Assembly (NCBI GenBank): GCA_030272585.1
Contig: BSYQ01000011.1
Location: 992,001-1,056,000 of the forward strand
From: Bryopsis sp. KO-2023
Taxonomy: Eukaryota > Chlorophyta > Ulvophyceae > Bryopsidales > Bryopsidaceae
DNA: 64,000 nt
Direction of reading: 5' to 3'
Part shown: one piece after another, positions 36,782 through 46,991 of the stretch
How positions within the stretch are numbered: position 1 is the first letter of the stretch
How the letters are laid out: every line of letters starts with the position of its first letter
Notes under the pieces: model-generated
What the model saw: only the letters and a program-made list of their open reading frames with translations
What the model was told of the DNA's origin: nothing
Databases searched by the model: none
Made by a program: the position numbers and the translations under genes

Positions 36782-37360
36782 TTTGTTTGTTTGTTTGATT
36801 ATTTATCGTGAAAAAAATAGGTTGCTTCGATGGGTTTGGAGGGCTTGATGGTGCCTTTGTTGATTCCGTTTGGGAAGAGCCCATTGGTGCCCTTGTCTCC
36901 AAAAATCACCGAGGAGGATCGCATGGTCATCGAAAACATTAAGAAAATCGTTGCTTTTCTTTTGGGCGGCAGCGTGAATGGCCTTGCAGGAGGAAACTCC
37001 GCCCAGGTGAAATGAATTTCTTAATGAAAAAAGAGCTTTTGCTTTATATATATACACATGTGTGTGTGCTGAAGGGCCCTGTCAGAGATTTTCTCACCAC
37101 TGTTTTTCTTTTTTTTTTTCCCTGCAAGCATCTGCATCCCTTTTTGAGTGTGGTGGGGTTTCTTGTTTGTTTCGTTGTTTTTTGCTTCTTTTTTTTTTTT
37201 AATCCAGCATCGTGTCCAATGATTTTTTTTTTGGTTGAAACAGGCGCTTTCGGAGTTGGCCCCCATCCTCCCAACCGTCACTCAAGAAGTCATCCCAGAA
37301 ATTTCCCAGCGATTGATCTCCAGGATCTCTGCCAGAGCGATCCGTGATCTTTTTCTATAG
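28187..37360 (+). CDS. ABC1K: Plastid ABC1 (AarF/UbiB-type) atypical protein kinase
   Basis: This is an atypical kinase of plastoglobules and thylakoids, linked in plants to prenyl-quinone metabolism. Exons: 28889-29040, 29820-30093, 30497-30822, 31152-31273, 31554-31689, 32073-32318, 32776-32922, 33192-33448, 33791-33869, 34144-34248, 34690-34795, 35077-35246, 36821-37006 and 37244-37360. A first exon 28187-28199 (MQRT) makes the sum close at 811 aa but is only a candidate. Family signatures: KLGQALSIRPD (KxGQ), PIAAASLGQVYKG (Ala-rich loop), VAVKVQRP (lysine), EELDYVREGRNATKF, FFHADPHPGNL (catalytic loop) and LAILDFGLMTE (DFG metal site). The downstream block GGGAKNINFQELAADLAQIT and YGKDGIFDAEKLIDLLGAFE place it near plant ABC1K1/ABC1K3. 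The 5' exon, ending HVVAAEAPPK, looks like a transit peptide. The intron after LPVLAK begins GC, and intron 35247-36820 carries a LINE. A Ser/Thr and Gly-rich insert lies between the kinase part and the C-terminal helices. Confidence 0.93.
29455..29575 (-). mobile_element. LINE 3'-end fragment (5'-truncated copy)
   Basis: This segment lies in the first large intron of the ABC1 kinase gene. It matches the 3' end of the LINE at 35590-36750: both share GCCCCATGTA, GAGTGATATGG and CACTCTAATAATA in the same order and spacing. The element reads on the minus strand; its A-rich tail is the T-rich run to the left, near 29450-29470. Only the last 120 bp are present, as expected for a severely truncated target-primed insertion. 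Confidence 0.65.
30832..31070. repeat. Intronic ~62-bp tandem repeat, about four diverged copies
   Basis: Within the ABC1 kinase intron after exon 30497-30822, a unit recurs about four times. It contains AATCAGCAATTTTT, a T run, AAACGATTAAAATTTGGG and TGCTTTT. Copies begin near 30838, 30900, 30964 and 31015, with growing divergence. It is non-coding slippage-type expansion. Confidence 0.65.
31715..31800. repeat. Short intronic duplication with T runs
   Basis: GCAGCAAAAATTTTGAC occurs twice, about 43 bp apart. Each copy is followed by GAAGC and a long T run. It lies in the ABC1 kinase intron after exon 31554-31689. A similar small duplication of TTAATGATCGGAA occurs at 32390-32462 in the next intron. 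Confidence 0.6.
35335..35400 (+). mobile_element. Possible LINE tail fragment
   Basis: The stretch TCGATGCAACACATTTTGAA followed by A-rich DNA resembles the last bases and tail of the LINE on the opposite strand at about 35590-35625 (TCGATGTAACACATTTG then A-rich). Only about 25 bp can be compared by eye, so this is tentative. Confidence 0.35.
35575..36810 (-). mobile_element. 5'-truncated non-LTR retrotransposon (LINE) copy in ABC1 kinase intron
   Basis: The element reads right to left inside the ABC1 kinase intron. One open frame, 36748-35744 (334 codons), encodes the end of a reverse-transcriptase polyprotein. It begins SDHVDSVFKKGKKWLGTVRK, followed by PKLFYACESWASVT, typical of the region after the RT palm. 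It ends with a zinc-knuckle-like motif, CWLCAHRD...NHLLWDCPGL, and a Pro/Glu tail. The 3' untranslated part ends in an (AAAT)n tail, seen as TTTA repeats at 35571-35600. The left end at 36748-36810 abuts another ATTT/GTTT microsatellite, which may be the insertion site or a target duplication. The RT catalytic motif (YxDD) is absent because of 5' truncation, so this copy cannot move itself. The frame is intact, suggesting a young insertion. Confidence 0.82.
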
Positions 37361-39127
37361 AAAACTCGAAAAACAAATTCACTGAAAATCCCTTATATAT
37401 GGGAAAGAAATAGCTTTCGACCGTCTGAAAAAAAAAACAAAAAAAAAACATCAAGTGGAAAGAAAAGAGAAGAAAAAATTGTTAATACATTCTTTATCCA
37501 TCACCTTTTTCCCATTTCCGATTTGAAAAAAGGGGGGGGGGGTCATGATGGTTTTCTCTTTTTGTTTTTTGCATTGCTTTTGGAAAAAAAAAATGAGAAA
37601 ACGAAAAGAGGCAGGTCAAAAGAGTGAGAAATGAATCAGTTGATCATTTAAAAAAAAGAAAAATGGATATATTGTTGAGAAAGAAAATTGAAAGGGATTG
37701 AGAAAAAAAGGGATTTGTAGTTTTTCTTAGCAAAACTGGGGATTCTTAACAGGGATGATATTTTGAGTGTCGAAAAAAAAAAAAAAAAGCACTCGAAAAA
37801 GAAAAATGAAGTGTGGATACATGATGGACGAAATATTTGAAAAAAAAAAAGAGGGTACATTCTTGATTCTATTTTTTATTCTTTCCGTTTCATTTCGCTG
37901 TAAATGGATGGAACGCTTTGGGGTTTTCAGGAAGATTTGGCGATTTTTTTTTCTCTTTTGGGGAATTTGTACTAGAGGGAAAGGAAACGCCACAACTTTG
38001 TATGCAGATTTTTTTGTTTTTTGGAAGGTGGTTTTTCCTTTAATCGTTATTGGCATATCAAGCATGTCTTGGAGAGTATTGATCCAAAATTGCTTCAACA
38101 TCCTATCTTATCAATTCATCAGCTGCTGAATAAATAAATAGATAATTACAACCCGCATCAAAATAGAGCCAGCACCCTCCATGATGCTGAAACGAAGACA
38201 AAATAAAGAAAAAACCCTGATAAACCTTGTCAATCCACCAGCTACTGTTCCACCTTTCGATGCGCCCCCTTACATTTTAATCTTTGGTGGGTGGTGCTTT
38301 CATTGGAGTTTCGATTATGATGCATAGTATCTTATTTTATTTAGCACCTTATCTTCATTGCCCTTCGTGGTGCAGGGGGTACAAGACCGGGCAATTAATT
38401 GGTTTTATTTTTTTTTATGTTTTGATTTTGTCACACTTGCTTTTGTTCCTTGGGCTGCATTTTTCCATGGAATTGATGTTCTTTTGGCAAAAAAAAGCAA
38501 ATGATGAAATGAATGGATGTTGAAGGGGTTAAATCCCACTTTGGACAATCAAAGTATGAAAGAAACTTTCCTTGGTTGACAATTGTAACTGTTATGCGTG
38601 ATTCCTTCTGTCCGTCTGACTGTTACGATGCAAAGTACAAATTTGTAAACGAAAATGTTTTCTCCACAGACAGACAGGGCCAATTTTACCCACAGTGCAG
38701 CTTTTCCATCAAATTTCCAAGCCAAATCTGTGTTCGTACCATGTATTTTTTTTCTTAACTGGTGGATATACCGGAAAAACCTTCACCACCGTGTCACCAA
38801 AAAAATTGAATCTAGTAGCATGTATTTTTTTTCTCAACTAATGGATTTGCCGAAGAAACCTTCACCACCATGTCACCAAAAAAATCAAATCTACTACCAT
38901 AGCGGATTTTTTTTTCTCAACTAATGGATTTACCGGAAAAAAAACTTCACCACTGTGTCACCGAAAAAACGGAATCTGCTACCACAGTGGATTTCTCGAC
39001 CTAACTCAGCCACCACCATAACTCTTTTCCCTGGAATTGTCGAGCGAACACCCACCAAGGAATAAATCAATCAATCACCCCCACCGCCACACATTCTGGC
39101 TGGCGTCTTCTAGTTCAGTTCCCCCTC
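37361..39127. other. Intergenic region with a tandem repeat
   Basis: This lies between the convergent ABC1 kinase gene and the small coiled-coil gene. It is AT-rich with many homopolymers and no supported exon. A three-copy tandem repeat is listed separately. I see no terminator-like or RNA-gene signal. Confidence 0.5.
38735..39000. repeat. ~80-bp tandem repeat, three copies
   Basis: The unit contains CTCAACTAATGGATTTACCG, CTTCACCACYGTGTCACC, AATCTACTACCA and a T run. Copies begin near 38754, 38833 and 38916, a period of 79-83 bp. Copies differ by point changes and T-run length. It is non-coding. Confidence 0.75.
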
Positions 39128-40414
39128 TCAACTGACGCCCAAAGACGCTCGGAGACGCCTGTTTTCATTTTCCAACTCCTGTTGCTTCTTCACCAACTCT
39201 TTCATTTCTTCCTTGGCCGCCAGAGCCTTCATCCATGCCGATTTAGCGGACTCCTGCACAAGATTTCAGCATTAACTCAACACACAACCAAGTAGTGGGT
39301 GAATCAAGTCACTTGATTCAAGTGGCAGGAAGGGATTGTTACTGAGTCCATCATCGACGACTTAGATTTTGAATGGGAGTGGATGGTTGAAGTCGATGTT
39401 TTCGAGTGGTGATATTCCCTGAGAATGGGGTCGATTGGAGGAACGGGGCTATTGTGCCAGCGCCACAGCACGCTGCGCAGTCGCTAATTGGATGCGAGTG
39501 TTGAAGGTATTGCGAGCCCAATGCAAGGGTAAAAAACATTCATCACCTGTACTTGCGCCAGTTTCTTCTTCAAGCGTGCCTCAGTGCGCCTCCCTTCGCT
39601 GATGACCCGCATTTGATCTTTCGCTTCTAACTCGTGCCGGTTTTCCAGATCCATCACCATCTCCCTGTGACGACGCTCCAGGCGCACGCGAGCCGCCTCC
39701 TGGTCAGACTCGCTGGAAAAACGAAAAAACTCAGTGTCGGTGCACTGAGACTGAGAAAATGTTTGCCTAGAACACGACAGAGAAATTCAGAATGTTGAGG
39801 GGGGAAAACAGAATGTGCACCCACCACTTCTCCACAATTCTCCTTAGATGGACAGGCCACCGAGCTCGTGGCAAGCCAAGGAGACCAACCACATCGTTGG
39901 AACCCCCTGCTCCTGCTTCGCTTGTCTCCTCCACCTCTGCAGCGTCAAGCCAAACCTGTGACACTTCTCCTTCGCATCCATCCCGGTCCTCCCTCACACT
40001 CTGTACAGCTCCAACATCCAGCCGCAACCGGGGTGTTTGGTTCTACAGCCGTTGCGAACAACAATCCTTTTCAGAGCTAATCATGTTGTACTCTGTCGAA
40101 AGGGTGAATATCCTGTTATTGGTTCGTGGAGCGACCAAAAACTTTTCTTTACATGCTTTGCTTATCTGCCCCTGACGTCCTTTGTAGCCTCGACGACTTT
40201 CACGTACAACTTCCCAACTTTTTTCAGCTCTTGCATAGCCAATACGTATTGTAACAGTATACTGTTACAGTAACAGACCCACCGAGTGGCTGTTCGTGAC
40301 GGTTTCTTGAAGGGCGTGGAATGGTTCTCTCCTGACGTCCCTCCGCCGACGCCTGCGGAAGAGCGTCCACCCCACAGAAACCACAGCGACAGCCAAAGCT
40401 ACACCAGGAGCCAT
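39128..40414 (-). CDS. Small N-terminally membrane-anchored coiled-coil protein
   Basis: Four exons: 40414-40283, 40042-39825, 39712-39547 and 39253-39128, all GT-AG. The sum closes at 642 nt (213 aa). The protein starts MAPGVALAVAVVSVGWTLF, a single hydrophobic anchor, followed at once by six Arg. That layout suits an N-terminal anchor in an organelle or ER membrane with the rest in the cytosol. The middle is Asp/Glu rich (EVEETSEAGAGG). From about residue 110 the chain is a long charged coiled coil (LERRHREMVMDLENRHELEA, KSAWMKALAAKEEMKELVKK) ending ENRRLRASLGVS. No family is recognised; a tether or scaffold role is inference. Two palindromes sharing a GTTAC core flank the first exon. Confidence 0.8.
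40250..40269. promoter_or_regulatory. Perfect 20-bp palindrome just inside intron 1
   Basis: TGTAACAGTATACTGTTACA is fully self-complementary. It starts 14 bp beyond the donor site of exon 1 of the leftward coiled-coil gene. A second partial copy (GTTACAGTAACAG) overlaps its right side. Confidence 0.45.
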
Positions 40415-40634
40415 TTCAGCAGACGTCAAGTTCTCAAGAGCAAGAAGAAGGAGATTGAGGTCGTTGCCGGTCTCAAGACGACGAAGTTGCAACTGGAGTC
40501 GTTTGCTTGGTTGCTGGCAGTCAAGTTTCACTTGGAGCCGAGATTGTATGCTTGATTGCTGGCAGTCAACTTTGGATTAAAGTTCTGTACATATATATAC
40601 AAGGTATAGTAAAATATCAAAAAGAGGAGTGGAG

Positions 40635-40648
40635 CTGTTACGTAACAG
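40635..40648. promoter_or_regulatory. CTGTTACGTAACAG palindrome upstream of coiled-coil gene
   Basis: This 14-bp perfect palindrome lies about 220 bp upstream of ATG 40414. Its TTACGTAA core is a known type of bZIP dimer site. It shares GTTAC/GTAAC half-sites with the palindrome at 40250. Regulatory function is inference. Confidence 0.4.
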
Positions 40649-41720
40649 TGCACTAATATCGATTAATCTTGACCGGGTTGCAATTCCCAATAGGCAATAT
40701 GCGAACCATTCAGCGAAAGTAGCAACTGTTTTACAGAAAGCACTTCCGGAGAGACCTCAGCTTTCAGTTGATCCGTCGCATATTCCAATTGGCTTTCAAA
40801 GGGTACATCCAAAATTCACCAGGCCCACTCCAAATTGTCCAGGCTCACATTGAAACACTGCAGTGTTACTTATCAGCTGATAAGAACAGCCAAAAGGAAA
40901 GGGGGAACAATTGCTCCATGTGATTTTCCAACATCCCTGGCATTGCATGCAAGATTTCACCTGCACATTTGATGGCATCAAACTTTGATGATCAAAACAA
41001 CCCAAACCAAAAATCACGTGCAAGAAAATATGAACAAGAGATGAGAGGCCTATCTTGCGGCTTTAAAATACCCTGAGGCACTCCAATTGTTTTGGAAGTA
41101 ACAACTCCAGCTACGAACGACGGACACACTATGCAAAGGCTTTGAAGATATATACAGCTTTTTCCCAATCAAACACTATTATATTTGAAACAGGGGCTGC
41201 CAGAAATGGGCTTGGATAAATTTCCTCGAAAGTTAGCTAGAGCGACTCTTTCCCCAGACCGGGCTCCTTTGACGTCTCAGCCTCAAATGGAGGCATTTCA
41301 GCACAGACTTGATCGGATGAGTGCGGGGCAGAACGTGGGTCTGGCTGGAAGACCAGACCGGCGGCGGAGTCAGTTTGTTCGAATTCTGCTCTGGTTGGGT
41401 GTTCTGTGTGGACACAAGTGCTGTTGGTTGAATTGGATAACAAAAGGAAGACTGGCAATTCGATTCCAAATGAAAACACAAGAAGAAGAAGACACAAGAA
41501 GGAAATTTTTTACAGCTAGCCCACCATCAAACAACAAACTCTATCCCTCCATCCCAACATACCTGCTAGAAGCCGCCAATGTTGAGGAAAATTTGCTAAA
41601 ACCCGGTACTATAGTCTAGTGAAGTTTTTCAAACACTGCCCCCTCCAGTCCAAACCCCGAAGCCCACCAAAACAGAACCCATTTTTTTTTTTTTTCAATT
41701 TTTTTTTTCAAAAAACGAAG
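40649..41720. other. Intergenic region, possible short gene
   Basis: No supported gene. A plus-strand open frame at 41185-41619 (144 codons, starting MKQGLPEMGLDKFPRKLARA) and an overlapping minus-strand frame at 41497-41237 both look partly protein-like. Neither has splice support or a recognisable motif. One of them could be a real small gene. Confidence 0.3.
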
Positions 41721-42161
41721 CTACACCTTTCGACGCTTGTTCCTGCCCTGGCTGGGCTCCGAGTTTTCTTCACCAACAACGTAAACGACGGAAATGGTCC
41801 TTTTTTTTCGGAATCTCTGCAGCTCATCCTCGGAATACACCTTTCCTTTCTTCTCCCCTTTTGGATGCAAGGCGACGGGCACGGAAGCGTGGCCTGCAAA
41901 GCGCAAAGACGTCGGCTTTTTTTCAGTCGGCAGGCCATGGCCAGGGGATTCTTTTTTTTCCTCGCTTCCCTTTTTGACGTTCGCTTCCGTCTTTACCAGA
42001 GTCGAAGCCGGCGTGGACGACCAAAGCGCGAAAAGTCCCGCCAAGCTCGTCGGCGGTGGCGGTGGCGGTGGCGGAGTCGCACTCGGTTCCTCCGGGATCG
42101 TCAGCAGGCTCTGCTCGTATGTCTTGGTGCGGTACGTCAGGATTCTGTTCCTTCTCGGCAT
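41721..42161 (-). CDS. Small basic proline-rich protein, unrecognised
   Basis: A single open frame of 146 codons from ATG 42161 (MPRRNRILTYRTKTYEQSLL) to a stop at 41721. It has a run of eight prolines (residues 29-36) followed by SLAGLFALW, then a Lys/Glu-rich segment. The end is strongly basic (EPSQGRNKRRKV), like a nuclear localisation signal. The frame stays open upstream to 42467, but that part is low in complexity, so I chose this ATG. No domain is recognised. Nuclear location is inferred from the basic tail only. Confidence 0.55.
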   Translation of the reverse strand: MPRRNRILTYRTKTYEQSLLTIPEEPSATPPPPPPPPTSLAGLFALWSSTPASTLVKTEANVKKGSEEKKESPGHGLPTEKKPTSLRFAGHASVPVALHPKGEKKGKVYSEDELQRFRKKRTISVVYVVGEENSEPSQGRNKRRKV

Positions 42162-42797
42162 GTTTCTCGCGGTGTTTCGGCAGGTTCGCAGTTTGAGTCG
42201 ACGACGGGAAAAAGAAAAAAACAACTGCTCAAAAAAAACGAAAGAAGGCTCGAAAGGTGTGTTCGCAGGTGTGGTACGGAACGAAAAACAAGGCGCCTTT
42301 GTACACGTGACACGATTCCGGCGAATTGACAGAAACATCGAAATCTGGATGACGGACGTACGGACATGCATCATTAAATCCGGAAATCCGCCAAATAAAT
42401 GTGGGAGTGCTTTGCGTTTGAAAAAAAAAATGGCCATGCATTTTTCAGCATGTTTCCTGACCATCACCTCTCAGCCACAACAACAAGTGGTTTTGGGAAT
42501 TCCAGCCGCCACGACTTTTACCGAAGAATAGAAAGTAACCTGCAAAATTATTTCACTGGTCCCCAAACTTGAGGTGGGGGTTTTCTTTAGGAACGGACTG
42601 GAAACGTTTTTCACCCAGCCTGGTCTGAGTGCTGCATTATTTTTGTTTCAACTTGTTTGCTTTTAAGGAATTGAATCATTCATCCATGATGGTGGTTTTT
42701 CCCAGTTTCACAGAAACTAGAAAGGAAGGGGCTTTGAATGAAAGGCCCTAGGAATGTCTTCAACCGACCCATCAACAAATGTCCGAAATTCTTCCAA

Positions 42798-42906
42798 ATA
42801 CAACAACAACAACAATAATTACATATATTATTATTCTTCCAATTAACCCACCTAATCTACCCAATCCATAGTGGACACAACAACAACAACAACAATAATT
42901 ACATAT
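42798..42906. repeat. Direct repeat of an ACA-rich 27-bp block
   Basis: The block CAACAACAACAATAATTACA occurs twice, near 42805 and 42883, with nearly identical flanks (ATAT follows both). It is an ACA microsatellite copy or short duplication upstream of the dynamin gene. The rest of 42162-43192 shows no exon. Confidence 0.65.
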
Positions 42907-43192
42907 TGCCTGAGGGGCCACTCGCCCCTATCGCAACCAATGTTCCAGAAAATTACTCCAATCAAAAATGAATCCTTCAATGTCAGTACTCAGATGAACC
43001 AAACCCACTCGACTCTTTCACAGTTGCTGATATAGTCTCCACCACTGAAATCTCCAGGGTCGAAATTTCCCCAAACACCAATTAGGCAATTCTATCCCCA
43101 AGGATAGGACACAACACCATGACATAGATTTGCTTAAGAAGCGGCTGGACCACGTTATTCCCATGAGGCATCACAGATTGACTAGTTGATAG

Positions 43193-46100
43193 ATGTCGTC
43201 CTCAGTGGCATCTCTCAATCGCAAATCAATCACACCATGTGATGATACTGCGACAGTGTCATCTTTCCATCAGAACGAAAAGCGCGGACCAAATATCACA
43301 GAGTGGAATCTCTCCTTCGGACATGTCCAATCAGCCGTGTCCAACACGGTAAGGCAGAGCCTACAAATAGACCCCATCGGAACCAGTGTAGAACTTCCAC
43401 CAGTGAAGATGGGGGAGCTAGCAGCAGCCTTCGGAACTGATGCTGAGGTTCGAAAAGCGCTGGATGCAATCGACAATGTCCGACCACATCTTAAAAACCT
43501 GCAGGAGCTGGCGGACATGCTGCCCGCGATCGTTGTCGTTGGTGATCAGTCCTCAGGCAAGAGCTCAACTCTGGAGCGACTGTCCGGTGTGAATCTACCA
43601 AGGGGCGAGGGAATCTGCACAAGGGTTCCACTCCAGCTACAGCTTCGGAAAGAAGCGAGGTTCTCAGCGCAGCTTGAATATGAACCACGCGGCTTGGACA
43701 CGAAGATCGTTGAGGTCGACGGGCTGGGAGAGATTGGGGATGCCATAGCTGGAGCGACCATGGAGATCGCTGGAGAGAGCAAGGGAATCCACGACTCCCC
43801 AATACTCTTGCGCATAAGCGGTCCCGACTACGAGGATCTGACGCTGATTGATCTCCCAGGTGTGGTGTTCGAGCCCTGTCCCCTACTCTAAACGAATTAA
43901 CTCGCTCCATTTTGAGATTCAGCTGCCAGTGTTGTCTGCTCCTCTTACAATCCTGAGCTTGGTGGTTCCAGGTATCGCCAGAGTTGCTGTGCAGGACCAG
44001 CCGCAGAATATCGAAGAATTGACAGTTGCGATGATAAAAAAGTACATCGCTGGGGACGCGAAGGTCATCCTGTGCTCTCTCCCTGCGAGTGCTGAGTTCG
44101 TGACGAGCGCGGCACTCAAACTGGCGCGCGAGGTCGATGCGAACGGGGTTCGTACACTGGGGGTGGTGACCAAAATTGACCAAGCCGAAGAAGGAATCGC
44201 ACGCCGTATGGAAGGAACACACTCTTCAGACGTCATGCTGAGACTTGGATGTGTTGCAGTAAGTGAGACTTACGCTGCACGAGATGGTTTATTACAAGCT
44301 GGTTTTGTATGAGTTGTATTCGTGTGAACTTGTTCTTTTTTAAGGTGCGATGCAGGTCACAGAGAGAAACTGAAGAAGGAATGACATTGAAAGAAGTAGA
44401 GGAAGTGGAGAGGGAGCTCTTCACAGACCACCCGGATTTGAGGAATATCAGCGCTTCATGTCAGGGAATTCCAGCGCTTGTTCGCAAGCTTGTAGCGATT
44501 CAAAGAGAGCGACTGATCGAACAACTTCCAAAAATTATCCACCAGGTACCGACACAATAGTTCTGCGCACAAGAAGTCCAAGTCGATGAATAAGTTGTTT
44601 CTTGGAGTGGATTTTAATTCACAGCTTTTCAAGCAGATAACGGTGTGGTGGTATGTCACAGCTGGAAGAAAAAATTGATGCTGAAGAAAGAACTTTGGAC
44701 GAGCTCGGCGATATTGTGGAGAATGAGTTCCAGGCTTTCGAGAAAGCGTTGATGTGTGTCAATCAAGTTTCCGAGGGACTAAGAAACCGAGCACAAGGCC
44801 AAGTGGACGATGAGGACGAACAGATGCAAATTTCGCTGAGGTGCAGCGAAGAATTCACCACTTTTAAAGTTCAGGTACAGGAAAATGGATGCCCCTGTCG
44901 TGAGGGCCATCCAGGCGGCTTCTTAGCGGGCATTTATTGATCAATGGTCAAATTTCGGCGTGCGCGCCCCCTCAGGTCAACTTGACAACTGATTGAACCA
45001 CGATCGGCTAGCTGGTGGTGACTAGTATGCACACCATCATGGTATGGATTTCCTAGTATGGATGATCCATACTAGGAAACAGCTCGCAGAAATAACTTTC
45101 CAAAGCTCAAAACCAAAAGAACATGGCTACATGCGGAAAAAAAAAATGGAATGTACTTTCCAAAGCTTGATCTCGTTTGTGCGAAACATTGAACGAGTGT
45201 CAATTTCACTTGCTTGAGTACTTGTCACAGTGCTTGGAATAAAAAGTCGTTGACATCCCGGGTAATCTGTGATAGATTGACGGGATCTGCGGTGGACTGT
45301 TTGACGATGAGGTCTGGAAGGAGATAGAAGAATTTACCAGATGCTTTCAAGGCATTCACCTCTCCAATTTCATGGCGTCTCCTGTTTTCAACAAGGTGTT
45401 TCGTGCAAGTAAGTTCTGAAATCTACAGCGTCGTCGCAATTTTTCCTTCTGGCACAGAGATTCCTAGATAAGGGAACATCTAAGGGCTAACTTGCCTGTC
45501 GAATCGAATCCCTGGTTTATACTCCGGATCAATGTGTTCCTTATGTTATCATTGGTATCTTCATTTTGCCAGTGACTTTGACCCGATTGGTTTTTGGTTA
45601 TTCATCAAGAGACCAAGCTCCAGCCAAAGGAGTTGAAGGTTTTAGGTATTCGGTTATCCAACATAAATTAGATAACTTAACTTCATAAAACTTCATTTAG
45701 TATTACTGAGATACTTCAATGCCCAGGGGTCTTCAATAAGCTTCGTCGGCCGGCAGAAGTGTTGGTCAACAAGGTTCTGAAACATGTGAAGTATGTGCTC
45801 CTGCAACTTGTGGAAGAAACGGGTGAATCCACAAAGTTTCAAAACATGCTCAAAGCAATGGTAATTGTCATCGCCCTGCTACTCCATTCATTATATTCCT
45901 GTGAAAGAATTCTTCGAAGAAGTGAGGGACACCCGTTGAAGCGATAGGATCGCGCAACACAAACGTATGCTTGTTTGTTGTTTGTTTGGGTTGGTATGTG
46001 AGCAGTTGAATGTATTCCCTAGATCAAAGAGTTTCTGGAAAAATGCTGCAAGGCCACGCAGAAGACTGTTAAAAAATGTGTCAACTCGCACACCGAGTAT

Positions 46101-46991
46101 ATTGAGACCACCCCAATGTACGTCGACATGCTCGAAGAGCTGAGAGGGATGAAAGAGAACATAGGCCCATCCAAAGTTTTTCGGGTATGTTGTCCTTGTA
46201 GAGTTCTCTGTTCCCAAAGCAAAATGACTCAGTCTTGACTCCAGCGATGATTCTGTCTCACAACGACGAGAAATTTTCTTTGCCATGCCTTAATGGCTCC
46301 ATGTGCCTCTCTGGCTTTTGGTTTCAGCTAAAACCTACGATGCTGGTTGTGTTTATCGACATCTCTCTTGTAAGAGAGGTGTTATTCCTTTCTGAATGTT
46401 GCTTGACCACTCGACGATTGATCACTTTCTACCACGTGTTTAATACATTTTTGTTGGTGTGTGCATGAAAACAAAAGCAAAAAGACGGCAGCGCAGAGTG
46501 GTTCCGTCGTGTGCTGCGCATGCCGCGGACCAAGGATTGGATATCGCAATTCGACATGCTGTGCTCCCTAGCAGCGTACTCATATACCGTAAACTTTTCC
46601 CTGGTGGAGCAGCTGCCACGACTTGTGAAGCAGACCATTGTTTCATCAGTGCGTATGCGAGACACCTATCCCACCAAACAGAAAGAACACGTGCCAACGG
46701 TCTTTCTACATCCACATATCGTATTCGAGTATGCGCTCAGTTTATGCTGAGTAGAGTTTGTAAATTCTGCGCCCTAATGACTTTTGTGCGTTTCTTTCTC
46801 CACAGCTGTACAATGATAGGAACCTGGATAGACATATCGTTGACAAGTTCACAAGAAACAGGACAGCGATATTCAACATGTTATCGGATCCCCACCGTGT
46901 GCACATGAGAAATCAAAGCATCCAGAAGCTCGAGAGCCTTGAAGCCGCGCGCCAGGCGCTCAGGGACACAATGGGATTCCAAATGATTTAG
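43193..46991 (+). CDS. Dynamin-superfamily GTPase (DRP/Mx type, no PH domain)
   Basis: Nine exons: 43193-43859, 43972-44258, 44345-44545, 44662-44874, 45276-45408, 45727-45860, 46023-46184, 46478-46720 and 46806-46991. The sum closes at 2226 nt (741 aa). The large GTPase remodels membranes by assembling into helices. Motifs: P-loop GDQSSGKSS (G1), CTR (switch 1 Thr, G2), DLPG (G3) and TKID (G4), followed by VRCRSQRE. The middle/stalk includes LFDDEVWKEIEEFTRCFQGI and VLVNKVLKHVKYVLLQLVEE. The GED-like C-terminus is MLSDPHRVHMRNQSIQKLES, ending GFQMI. No PH or proline-rich domain follows. An N-terminal region of about 110 residues precedes the P-loop. All introns are GT-AG; the last donor (ATC|GTATTC) is the weakest. 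The cargo membrane cannot be told from sequence. Confidence 0.93.
45049..45079. repeat. Perfect 31-bp palindrome in dynamin intron 4
   Basis: TTTCCTAGTATGGAT is followed by one G and then its exact reverse complement, ATCCATACTAGGAAA. It lies in the 401-bp intron between exons 44662-44874 and 45276-45408. A partial copy (GACTAGTATGC) lies just upstream. It could form a very stable hairpin in RNA. Confidence 0.7.
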
